From NCBI RefSeq assembly GCF_036188265.1, contig NZ_CP108093.1, forward strand, positions 3,237,001 through 3,301,000: a DNA stretch of 64,000 bases, written 5' to 3'. The translations under genes were made by a program, and so were the position numbers. Shown one piece after another: positions 51,145-58,209 of the stretch (its first letter is position 1; each line of letters starts with the position of its first letter). A model generated the notes under the pieces. It was not told the origin of the DNA and searched no databases. It saw only the letters and a program-made list of their open reading frames with translations. This stretch comes from Streptomyces sp. NBC_00247. GTDB lineage: Bacteria; Actinomycetota; Actinomycetes; Streptomycetales; Streptomycetaceae.

Positions 51145-52257
51145 CTACCGCAGCGTCCCCATCGCCTCCCGCACCTCCTCCAGGGTGCGTTCGGCGATCT
51201 CGTTGGCGCGCGCGTTCCCGGCCCGCAGCACGGACCGCACGTACCCCATGTCCCGCGCGTACTCCGCGCGCCGGGCCCGGATGGGCGCGAGCCGGGTGTT
51301 GACGGCGTCCGTCACGGTCCGCTTGAGCACGGCCGCCCCGCCGCCACCGATCTCCTCGGCGACCTCGTACGGGTCGCGGTCCCGGCAGAGCGCGGCGAGC
51401 AGCACGAGGTTGGAGACGGCGGGGCGGTTCTCGGGGTCGTAGGAGATGTTCCGGTCGGTGTCGGTCTTCGCCCCCTTGATCAGCCGAGCGGTCTCGTCGG
51501 CGGTCGCGCCGAGGGCGATGGCGTTGCCGCGGCTCTTGCTCATCTTCCCGCCGTCCGTACCGAGCAGGAGCGGGGCGGCGGAGAGCAGCGCGTCGGGCTG
51601 CGGGAAGACCGGCGCGTACCGCTCGCCGAAGCGGCGGGCGAGGGTCCGGGTGAGCTCCAGGTGCGGCAGCTGGTCCTGGCCCACCGGGACGAGGTTGCCC
51701 TTGCAGAAGAGGATGTCGGCGGCCTGGTGGACGGGATACGTGTACATCAGGCCGCTCACCGCGGCCTGGCGGGAGTGGGCGATCTCGTCCTTGACGGTGG
51801 GGTTGCGGCCCAGTTCGGCCACCGACACCAGGCTGAGGAAGGGCAGCAGCAACTGGTTCAGGGCGGGCACGGCGCTGTGGTTGAAGATCGTCGAACGCGA
51901 GGGGTCGATACCGATGGCGAGGTAGTCGAGCAGCAGCCCCTCCATCGTCCCTGCGAGCCGGTCGACCACGTCCCGGTCGGTCAGCGCCTGGTAGTCGGGG
52001 ATCAGCACGAAGACCTCCACACCCAGGTCCTGGAGCCGGACCCGGTTGTGCAGGGTGCCGAAGTAGTGCCCGAGGTGGAGGGGGCCGGTCGGCCGGTCCC
52101 CGGTCACCACACGGAAGCGGTCGGGAGCGGCGGCGATCTCCCGCTCCAGCTCGGCGCCGCGCCGGAGCGCGGCGGCCACGGCGGACGGGGGAAGCGGGGA
52201 CGCGGCGGACGTGCCGTCGCCCGGGGCGGGGCTCGTGAGCGGCGAAACGGTGGTCAT
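51145..52257 (-). CDS. trpS: Tryptophanyl-tRNA synthetase (attenuator-controlled)
   Basis: 370 residues of a class I synthetase that charges tRNA-Trp. GDRPTGPLHLGHYFG contains the HIGH motif (HLGH). GKMSKSRGNAI is the KMSKS loop. IPDYQALTDRD and VPVGQDQLPHLELTRTLA are Trp-binding regions. The ATG at 52257 has GAGGAGAG upstream. A 41-residue N-terminal Pro/Ser extension precedes the core. The leader contains a 13-codon peptide with two Trp codons and hairpins, so expression probably rises on Trp starvation or synthetase inhibition. Streptomyces often have two trpS genes, one indolmycin-resistant and attenuated; this fits that type. Confidence 0.93.
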   Translation of the reverse strand: MTTVSPLTSPAPGDGTSAASPLPPSAVAAALRRGAELEREIAAAPDRFRVVTGDRPTGPLHLGHYFGTLHNRVRLQDLGVEVFVLIPDYQALTDRDVVDRLAGTMEGLLLDYLAIGIDPSRSTIFNHSAVPALNQLLLPFLSLVSVAELGRNPTVKDEIAHSRQAAVSGLMYTYPVHQAADILFCKGNLVPVGQDQLPHLELTRTLARRFGERYAPVFPQPDALLSAAPLLLGTDGGKMSKSRGNAIALGATADETARLIKGAKTDTDRNISYDPENRPAVSNLVLLAALCRDRDPYEVAEEIGGGGAAVLKRTVTDAVNTRLAPIRARRAEYARDMGYVRSVLRAGNARANEIAERTLEEVREAMGTLR

Positions 52258-52361
52258 GGGATCTCTCCTCGCGAGGTGCGACTGCGTGGAGGACGGCCCG
52301 CCGGTGGAGCTGATCCGTGTCCCTGCCGCACACGCCGTGCGCGCTGCGGGCGCCGTACGCG

Positions 52362-52402
52362 GGAACAGAAGAGGGCCGTCCATGTCGAACGGCCCTGGTT
52401 CC
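52362..52402 (-). terminator. trpS attenuator: terminator-like hairpin
   Basis: Reading the minus strand, GGAAC and GTTCC (outer, 52398-52402 and 52362-52366) enclose AGGGCCGT / ACGGCCCT (52389-52396 and 52372-52379) with a 9-nt loop. It lies between the leader peptide and trpS. No clear U-run. Confidence 0.7.
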
Positions 52403-52417
52403 GTGCAGAAGGGGTGC

Positions 52418-52434
52418 CGCTCCTAGGAGGAGCG
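52418..52434 (-). promoter_or_regulatory. trpS attenuator: leader hairpin over the peptide end
   Basis: CGCTCCT and AGGAGCG (7-bp stem, 3-nt loop) form a hairpin covering the codons after the two Trp codons and the stop of the leader peptide. A ribosome stalled at the Trp codons would keep it open, which is the usual logic of attenuation. Confidence 0.6.
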
Positions 52435-52464
52435 CCACCAGTTCCGGCACGGTACGGAGGTCAT
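52423..52464 (-). CDS. trpS leader peptide MTSVPCRNWWRSS
   Basis: A 13-codon open frame from ATG 52464 to TAG 52423 with two consecutive Trp codons (52435-52440), an extreme density for this residue. It is on the same strand as trpS, ends 165 bp before its ATG and is followed by two competing hairpins. It should act as a ribosome-stalling sensor of charged tRNA-Trp. A ribosome binding site is weak (CGCGCGTTACACTCGGCCC precedes the ATG), and translation could be leaderless-like if transcription starts just upstream. The peptide itself has no function beyond being translated. Confidence 0.82.
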   Translation of the reverse strand: MTSVPCRNWWRSS

Positions 52465-52698
52465 GGGCCGAGTGTAACGCGCGCCCCTTCGCGCGCCCTG
52501 GGAAAAGGGCGGCCCGCCGCCTCGGGACCGGGTCGCCGCCCGCGGTTCCGGTCCTCCGGCCACGGCCCCCGCGGCGCCCGGTTCCGCCCACCGGCAGGCG
52601 CGACGGTCCCGCAGGGTTCCCGCACGGGCGACAGGTCGCGCGCGGACGGAATAGCCAGTGGGGGGTCCCCGTTGTAGGGTGGGACCAGTTAGTTCAAG

Positions 52699-52715
52699 CT
52701 TCAACAACATTGAAG
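52699..52715. promoter_or_regulatory. Operator-like inverted repeat CTTCAA-N5-TTGAAG
   Basis: CTTCAA at 52699-52704 and TTGAAG at 52710-52715, with another TTCAA at 52693-52697, lie 26 bp upstream of the LLM monooxygenase start. MarR-type regulators bind repeats of this kind. No regulator gene is adjacent. Confidence 0.55.
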
Positions 52716-52740
52716 CGACACAGCACAGGAGGCGGGCGCC

Positions 52741-53829
52741 ATGCAGTTCGGGATCTTCACCGTCGGGGACGTCACCACCGATCCGACGACCGGCCGGACT
52801 CCGTCCGAGAACGAGCGGATCAAGGCGACCCTCGCCATCGCGCAGAAGGCCGAGGAAGTCGGCCTGGACGTCTTCGCGACCGGCGAGCACCACAACCCGC
52901 CGTTCGTCCCGTCGTCGCCGACCACGACGCTCGCCTACATCGCCGCCCGCACCGAGAAGCTCATCCTCTCGACCTCCACCACGCTGATCACGACGAACGA
53001 CCCGGTGAAGATCGCCGAGGACTACGCCACCCTCCAGCACCTCGCGGACGGCCGCGTCGACCTGATGATGGGCCGCGGCAACACCGGCCCGGTCTACCCG
53101 TGGTTCGGCAAGGACATCCGCCAGGGCATCCCGCTCGCCATCGAGAACTACGCCCTGCTGCACAAGCTGTGGCGCGAGGACGTCGTGGACTGGGAGGGGA
53201 AGTTCCGCACCCCGCTGCAGTCCTTCACCGCCACCCCGCGCCCGCTCGACGGCGTCCCGCCGTTCGTCTGGCACGGCTCGATCCGCTCGCCCGAGATCGC
53301 CGAACAGGCCGCTTACTACGGCGACGGCTTCTTCCACAACAACATCTTCTGGCCGATGTCCCACACCAAGAAGATGGTCGCGCTCTACCGGCAGCGGTAC
53401 GCCCACTACGGCCACGGCACCCCCGACCAGGCCATCGTCGGACTGGGCGGCCAGGTGTTCATGGCCAAGAACTCCCAGGACGCCGTCAAGCAGTTCCGCC
53501 CGTACTTCGACAACGCCCCGGTCTACGGCCACGGCCCGACGCTGGAGGACTTCACCCGCGAGACGCCGCTGACCGTCGGCTCCCCGCAGGAGGTCATCGA
53601 GCGCACCCTGTCCTTCCGTGACGCCGTCGGCGACTACCAGCGCCAGCTGTTCCTGATGGACCACGCCGGGCTCCCGCTCAAGACGGTCCTGGAGCAGCTC
53701 GACATCCTCGGCGAAGAAGTGGTCCCCGTGCTCCGCAAGGAGTTCGCCGCCCTGCGCCCCGCGGGTGTCCCGGACGCCCCCGTCCACCCGGCCGTCACCG
53801 CAGCCCGCACCGCCTCGAAGGAGGTCTGA
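52741..53829 (+). CDS. LLM class flavin-dependent monooxygenase (CE1758 type)
   Basis: 362 residues of the bacterial luciferase-like TIM barrel: MQFGIFTVGDVTTDPTTGRTP, FATGEHHNPPFVPSSP, STSTTLITTNDPVKIAEDYA, VDLMMGRGNTGPVYPWFG and a late QLFLMDHAGLPL. It uses FMNH2 and O2. It resembles the CE1758 subfamily, whose genes stand next to a dedicated FMN reductase (CE1759 type), and that is exactly what follows here after 5 bp. GGAGGCGGGCGCC precedes ATG 52741. The substrate is unknown. Expression is probably under control of the inverted repeat just upstream. Confidence 0.92.
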   Translation: MQFGIFTVGDVTTDPTTGRTPSENERIKATLAIAQKAEEVGLDVFATGEHHNPPFVPSSPTTTLAYIAARTEKLILSTSTTLITTNDPVKIAEDYATLQHLADGRVDLMMGRGNTGPVYPWFGKDIRQGIPLAIENYALLHKLWREDVVDWEGKFRTPLQSFTATPRPLDGVPPFVWHGSIRSPEIAEQAAYYGDGFFHNNIFWPMSHTKKMVALYRQRYAHYGHGTPDQAIVGLGGQVFMAKNSQDAVKQFRPYFDNAPVYGHGPTLEDFTRETPLTVGSPQEVIERTLSFRDAVGDYQRQLFLMDHAGLPLKTVLEQLDILGEEVVPVLRKEFAALRPAGVPDAPVHPAVTAARTASKEV

Positions 53830-53834
53830 CCGTC

Positions 53835-54509
53835 ATGACGACGCCCACCGGCTTCACCACCACCCCGCTCCGGATCGTCGCCGTGTCGGCCGGGCTGAGT
53901 CAGCCGTCCTCGACCCGGATGCTGGCCGACCGGCTGGCGTCGGCCGCCCGGGAGCAGTTGGAGACCGGGCAGGACCGCCAGGTCGAGGTACGCGTGATCG
54001 AGCTGCGCGACCTGGCCGTCGACATAGCGAAGAACCTGGTCACCGGCTTCCCGCCGGCCGACCTGCGGGAAGCCGTCGACGCGGTGGCCGAGGCGGACGG
54101 ACTGATCGCGGTGACCCCCGTGTTCAGCGCCTCGTACAGCGGTCTCTTCAAGTCGTTCTTCGACCTGATCGAGAACACCGCGCTGACCGGGAAGCCGGTC
54201 GTGATCGCCGCGACCGGCGGCTCGGCCCGGCACTCGCTCGTCCTGGAACACGCCATGCGACCGCTCTTCGCCTACCTTCGGGCCGTGACCGTACCGACGT
54301 CGGTGTACGCGGCGTCGGAGGACTGGGGCTCGTCCGGCGACGAGTACACGGACGGCCTGCCGTCCCGCATCCGGCGGGCCGGCGGCGAGCTGGCCTCCGC
54401 CGTCCTGGGCCGTACCGTCTCCGGCGCTTCCCGGTCGCTGGGCCTGGACGACGGGCTCGACGCGATCGTGCCGTTCGCGCAGCAGCTCGCCGACCTGCGG
54501 CTCGACTGA
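53835..54509 (+). CDS. NADPH-dependent FMN reductase (CE1759 type)
   Basis: 224 residues with a flavodoxin-like fold: LRIVAVSAGLSQPSSTRMLAD (phosphate loop), DGLIAVTPVFSASYSGLFKSF (flavin-binding Pro-x-x-x-x-Ser block), then GKPVVIAATGGSARHSLVLEH. It supplies reduced FMN to the monooxygenase encoded 5 bp upstream, forming a two-component system. ATG 53835 follows GGAGGTCTGACCGTC. The C-terminal part is helical (RIRRAGGELASAVLG). Nothing is missing from the domain. Confidence 0.92.
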   Translation: MTTPTGFTTTPLRIVAVSAGLSQPSSTRMLADRLASAAREQLETGQDRQVEVRVIELRDLAVDIAKNLVTGFPPADLREAVDAVAEADGLIAVTPVFSASYSGLFKSFFDLIENTALTGKPVVIAATGGSARHSLVLEHAMRPLFAYLRAVTVPTSVYAASEDWGSSGDEYTDGLPSRIRRAGGELASAVLGRTVSGASRSLGLDDGLDAIVPFAQQLADLRLD

Positions 54510-54639
54510 TCCGGGCGCCCCGCTCCGGGGCCCGCGTCGCACGGACACGCGGACACCCAGCTCTGACATCCCACATGTCCGGTCTGCTGAGAGTGTGGAC
54601 CGGACATCGGATCGAGCGGGACCGCGTGGGAGGCAGAAC

Positions 54640-55062
54640 ATGGGCAGGATCGTCGTAGGCGTGGACGGCTCGGCATCGTCGATCAAGGCACTGCACTGGG
54701 CAGTCCGCCAGGGCGAGCTGACCGGCGACACCGTCGAAGCCGTCAACAGCTGGGAGTACCCCGCCACCAGCTGGGCTTCGATGATGCCGGGCACGCCGGA
54801 GGACTTCGACCCGCAGGCCCTCGCGACGGTCGCCCTCACGGAGGCCCTGGAAGAAGCGCTCGGCGCGGAGCGCGCGGCGGGGATCAGCAAGGTCGTGGTG
54901 ATCGGCAACCCGGCCCAGAACCTCATCGACCGGGCGCAGGGCGCGAACCTGCTGGTGGTCGGCGCACGGGGCTACAGCGGATTCAAGGCGACCCTGCTGG
55001 GCTCGGTCAGCCTCCACGTCACCCAGAACGCACCCTGCCCGGTGACCGTCGTACGCGACTGA
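54640..55062 (+). CDS. Universal stress protein (UspA family)
   Basis: 140 residues, a single Usp domain: GRIVVGVDGSASSIKALHWAV at the start, and the ATP-binding motif GARGYSGFKATLLGSVSLHV (G-2x-G-9x-G-S) near the end, followed by APCPVTVVRD. ATP-binding Usp proteins act in dormancy, hypoxia and other stress in actinobacteria. The ATG at 54640 has GGGAGG upstream. It is monocistronic and ends at a hairpin. The preceding 130-bp gap may hold its promoter; GACATCCCACATGTCCGG at 54565 is notable as an imperfect palindrome. Confidence 0.94.
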   Translation: MGRIVVGVDGSASSIKALHWAVRQGELTGDTVEAVNSWEYPATSWASMMPGTPEDFDPQALATVALTEALEEALGAERAAGISKVVVIGNPAQNLIDRAQGANLLVVGARGYSGFKATLLGSVSLHVTQNAPCPVTVVRD

Positions 55063-55090
55063 GAGCCGCCGGGGACGAGAGGCCGAGGCG

Positions 55091-55120
55091 CGAGGGCGGT
55101 CCCGCAGGGGGCCGCCCTCG
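55091..55120. terminator. Hairpin between usp and the convergent membrane gene
   Basis: CGAGGGCGG (55091-55099) pairs with CCGCCCTCG (55112-55120), with a CCC/GGG inner pairing, followed by TTCTCC on the plus strand. It serves the convergent genes on either side. Confidence 0.78.
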
Positions 55121-55136
55121 TTCTCCGTGGAAAAGG

Positions 55137-55712
55137 TCAGCCGAGGCCTTCACCGGTCCGGTCCTCGCGACGGCCGATTCGGCGCCGGCCCGCGCGCGGC
55201 CCGGTGGAAGGCCCGTCGGTGATGCGGTGGGCGGTCCTGTCGGTGGCCCGGTAGACCGTCCCGCCGGTGGTGCGGTCGGTGGTCCTCTCCTCCGGCCAGT
55301 CCTCCCGCGAGTAGAAGAAGTAGTACATGGCGAGCCCCACCGGGACGCCGACCACCAGACCGAGGATGGTCGAGCGCAACACGCTGGTGTCGGTCAGACT
55401 CACCAGGAACCCGATCGCGCACGCCGTCAGCGCCCCGTAGGCCGCCGCCCGCGCTTCGCGCGGGATCACGTACTGGAATCGGGCCAGGGCGAAACAGAGC
55501 ACGGCGAACGCGACACCGGCGGCGAAGCCCAGTGCCACCTGTCCGCCCGTGCTCGGGCCGCCGTCACGCCGGATGAACGCGGCGTAGAAGCCGTAGATGA
55601 CGCCCAGCAGCACGGGCACCGCCCAGGCCATCGCGGTGTGGTGGTGGGCCGGCGTCCGGGCACGCGGTGCCCGGGTCCTCGGCCCGGCGTGCGTGGCTGC
55701 GTGTGTGGCCAT
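55137..55712 (-). CDS. Four-helix membrane protein of unknown function
   Basis: 191 residues. A polar Thr/His/Arg N-terminus is followed by four membrane helices (AWAVPVLLGVIYGFYAAFI, VALGFAAGVAFAVLCFALA, YGALTACAIGFLVSLTD, ILGLVVGVPVGLAMYYFFY). A charged Arg/Thr/Gly-rich cytoplasmic tail with short repeats (ERTTDRTTGGTVYRATDRTAH) ends the protein. It is a common unnamed family in Streptomyces. ATG 55712 is preceded by GGGAG at about 10 bp. There is no operon partner; it is divergent from another membrane protein gene. No function can be inferred. Confidence 0.8.
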   Translation of the reverse strand: MATHAATHAGPRTRAPRARTPAHHHTAMAWAVPVLLGVIYGFYAAFIRRDGGPSTGGQVALGFAAGVAFAVLCFALARFQYVIPREARAAAYGALTACAIGFLVSLTDTSVLRSTILGLVVGVPVGLAMYYFFYSREDWPEERTTDRTTGGTVYRATDRTAHRITDGPSTGPRAGRRRIGRREDRTGEGLG

Positions 55713-55833
55713 GGCGGAGAGCTCCCTTCCGTCGCCCCCTTTTGACTCCAGCGCACACCCGGCCGCGCCACCCGGCAACTCGAATGGACGATGGCCCGGG
55801 GCGCGCCACCGGCGGCCGGGATTCCCTGAGGGG

Positions 55834-56697
55834 ATGCGGACCTCTCTCGTCGCGACCCTGTCGGCCGTTCTGCTCGTCCTGCTCGCCGTCCTGGTGCCGC
55901 TGAGCGCGCTCTCGGCCTGGGTCGACCTGGAGATCGACGACACCGACCGGTACGTGGCGGCCGTCTCCCCGCTCTCCTCGGACCCCGCCGTGCGCGAGAC
56001 CGTCGCCGACCTCATCACCGACGAGGCGATGAAGCAGATCGACCTGGGCACGCTCCAGGACGCGATGCGGGACTTCCTGCACCAGGGCGTGCTGTCGTTC
56101 ACCACGACGGACGCGTTCCGTTCGGCGTGGGACGCGGCGAACCGCACCGCCCACGAGTCGATCACGGCCGCTCTCGACGGGGACTCCGGCGAGGCGGTGA
56201 CCATCGACCTGGCCCCGGTGATCGAGCAGGTGAAGAAGGAGCTGGAGGACAACGGGGTGCCCTTCGCCGACCAGATCCCCGTCGAGCACACCGAACTCAC
56301 CGTCCTCTCCGGGGACCGCGCCGACCACGTGCGCGAGACGTTCGGATGGCTGCGGTACGCCAGCGTCTGGCCGGCCGTGGCCACCCTGGTCCTCCTCGTG
56401 CTGGTGGTGGGACTGGCGACGGTCCGGGGCGGCCGGCGCGCCGGCCTCTTCGCCACCGCCGTCGCGGGCGGCGGACTCGTCCTGGGCGCGGTCGTGCTGC
56501 GAGTCCTGATCGCCGTGGGCCGCTCCGAGGTGCTGGACGCGGTGCCGGACAGCGACCGCGACGGTGCGGCGGCGATCTCCGACGCGCTGACCGCCTCGCT
56601 GCGCACCACGTTCTGGTGGCTCCTGGGGGTGGGCGCCGTACTGCTGGTGGCCGGACTCACCGCCCGGTACCTGCTGACCTCGCGCCGTCCGCGGTGA
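55834..56697 (+). CDS. Membrane protein with large extracellular loop, unknown function
   Basis: 287 residues. An N-terminal helix (LVATLSAVLLVLLAVLVPLSA) is followed by an extracytoplasmic region of about 160 residues (DDTDRYVAAVSPLSSDPAVRE and IEQVKKELEDNGVPFADQIP). Then come three helices (VWPAVATLVLLVLVVGLATV, AGLFATAVAGGGLVLGAVVL, WWLLGVGAVLLVAGLTARYLL). The AVSPLSSDPAVRETVADLITDEA pattern is known from many actinobacterial membrane proteins without assigned function. The start is uncertain: GAGGGG abuts ATG 55834 directly. It may sense or shape the envelope. Confidence 0.8.
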   Translation: MRTSLVATLSAVLLVLLAVLVPLSALSAWVDLEIDDTDRYVAAVSPLSSDPAVRETVADLITDEAMKQIDLGTLQDAMRDFLHQGVLSFTTTDAFRSAWDAANRTAHESITAALDGDSGEAVTIDLAPVIEQVKKELEDNGVPFADQIPVEHTELTVLSGDRADHVRETFGWLRYASVWPAVATLVLLVLVVGLATVRGGRRAGLFATAVAGGGLVLGAVVLRVLIAVGRSEVLDAVPDSDRDGAAAISDALTASLRTTFWWLLGVGAVLLVAGLTARYLLTSRRPR

Positions 56698-56819
56698 CAC
56701 GGAGGTGGCCCGGCGGGCCCCGGACCACGCACCGGCCGGGGCCGCCTCCGACGTGCGGCACGGAACGGGCCGGGCGAGAGTAGGAGCCTGAACGCCGGGG
56801 GTGACTGGGAGGTTGCCGT

Positions 56820-57809
56820 ATGCGTGCCGTCGCCATCACCGCGTTCCCCGGGGAGGCCGCGCTCGTCGAACTCCCCAAGCCCGATCCGGCACCCGGCGAG
56901 GTGCGGGTGCGCGTCGAGTACGCGGCCCTCAACCCGTGCGACTGGCAGTGCGCCGACGACCCGGCGGCCCGCTCGTCCCTCCAGGGCCACCCGCACGTGC
57001 TCGGGGCGGACTTCGCCGGCCGGGTGGACATGGTCGGCCGGGGCCCCAGCCGTTTCCGGGTGGGCGACCCGGTGTTCGGCCGGGTCGCCCACCCCCTGCG
57101 TGGCGGTGGCGCCTACGCCGATTACGTATCGGTGCACCAGGACTCGCCGATCGCCCCGGTCCCGACCGGACTGTCCCTCAAGGTCGCCGCCGCACTGCCG
57201 ACCGCCGGGACGGCCGCCTGCCAGATCCTCGGCGCCACCGGTGCCGGCGAGGGCGAGTCCCTGCTGATCGTCGGAGCGGCGGGCGGCATCGGCAGCTACC
57301 TCACCCAGCTCGCCACCGCCCGGGGCGTCCACGTGCTCGCCGCCGTACGCGGCGACGAACGCCGCAGGATGGCCGTCCTCGGGGCCACCCACACCCTGGA
57401 CGTCTCGGCCGGACCGGAATCGCTCCCCGCGGCCGTACGGGAGCTGTGCCCGGACGGGGTGGACGCCCTCGCCGACCTCGTCTCCGAGACCCCGGAGGCC
57501 TTCGCCGCGCACGCCGCGCTCGTCCGGGAGGGCGGCGTCGCCCTCACCACCCGTGGCGCCACCGGCGGCGCCGGGAACCCTGCGCGCAACGTCGGCCCGC
57601 CCCCCGTCGACTTCCGGCTCGCCCCGTCCGCCCTCCTGCTCGACGCCCTCGCGGCGGCCGTGACCAGCGGGGCGTTCGTCGTCCCCATCGACATCGAACT
57701 TCCCCTGGAGAAGGCCCCCGAGGCACTCGCGCAGAACCGCGCGGGGGGTGCCCGGGGCAAGACGGTCTTCGCCCTGGGGCCCAGCGGCGCCGGACACCAC
57801 CACCGGTAG
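56820..57809 (+). CDS. Zinc-independent NADPH:quinone-type oxidoreductase (MDR family)
   Basis: 329 residues of the medium-chain reductase fold. The N-terminal GroES-like domain starts MRAVAITAFPGEAALVELPKP with GEVRVRVEYAALNPCDWQC. GADFAGRVDMVG leads to the Rossmann domain with LLIVGAAGGIGSYLTQLA (NADPH loop). No catalytic zinc Cys/His set is complete, so it is more like quinone oxidoreductase or enoyl reductase. ATG 56820 has GGAGG upstream. A DUF2630 gene follows after 59 bp, perhaps in the same transcript. The substrate is unknown. Confidence 0.9.
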   Translation: MRAVAITAFPGEAALVELPKPDPAPGEVRVRVEYAALNPCDWQCADDPAARSSLQGHPHVLGADFAGRVDMVGRGPSRFRVGDPVFGRVAHPLRGGGAYADYVSVHQDSPIAPVPTGLSLKVAAALPTAGTAACQILGATGAGEGESLLIVGAAGGIGSYLTQLATARGVHVLAAVRGDERRRMAVLGATHTLDVSAGPESLPAAVRELCPDGVDALADLVSETPEAFAAHAALVREGGVALTTRGATGGAGNPARNVGPPPVDFRLAPSALLLDALAAAVTSGAFVVPIDIELPLEKAPEALAQNRAGGARGKTVFALGPSGAGHHHR

Positions 57810-57868
57810 CCCGCTCCCCGCGCCTCTGCCCGGCCCGCTCCCGCTCACCCCGCCCGGAAGGAACCCCC

Positions 57869-58114
57869 GTGCCCGACAACGACATCCTCACCGACATCGA
57901 CGAACTCGTCGCCGAGGAACGGTCCCTGCGCGACCGGTCCACCGCCGCCCTCGGCCTCTCCGCGGACGAGAAGATCAGGTTGCGTACGGTGGAGGTCCAA
58001 CTCGATCAGTGCTGGGACCTGTTGCGGCAGCGCCGAGCGCTCAGCGAGTACGGCGACGACCCCTCGAAGGCCCGGGTACGCCCGGCCGACGAGGTGGAGG
58101 GGTACCAGAGCTGA
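57869..58114 (+). CDS. DUF2630 protein
   Basis: 81 residues: DILTDIDELVAEERSLRDRS, then LRTVEVQLDQCWDLLRQRRAL and DDPSKARVRPADEVEGYQS. This is the complete pattern of the small actinobacterial family DUF2630: two helices forming a likely hairpin with a conserved QCWDLLRQRRA core. Function unknown. GTG 57869 has GGAAGGA upstream. It lies between the oxidoreductase and FUSC genes on the same strand. The helical, charged sequence suggests a small cytosolic binding protein. Confidence 0.9.
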   Translation: MPDNDILTDIDELVAEERSLRDRSTAALGLSADEKIRLRTVEVQLDQCWDLLRQRRALSEYGDDPSKARVRPADEVEGYQS

Positions 58115-58209
58115 GCCGCGCGGCCCGCACCCGCCCGGCCCGGTCCCGTTCCCGGTCCCGTCCGGTCGACGCCGCCGTGCTCCGGGCAGACCCGTGAGGA
58201 GAGTGAGCA

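Noticed and set aside
49322..52591. A 1089-codon open frame on the minus strand
   Set aside because: It is antisense to the hydrolase and methyltransferase genes and out of frame with trpS. High GC makes such shadows long; its composition (Arg, Pro, Gly rich) has no family features.
55137..57848. A 903-codon minus-strand frame
   Set aside because: Only its last 191 codons are a real membrane protein (start 55712 with ribosome binding site). The rest is antisense to two plus-strand genes.
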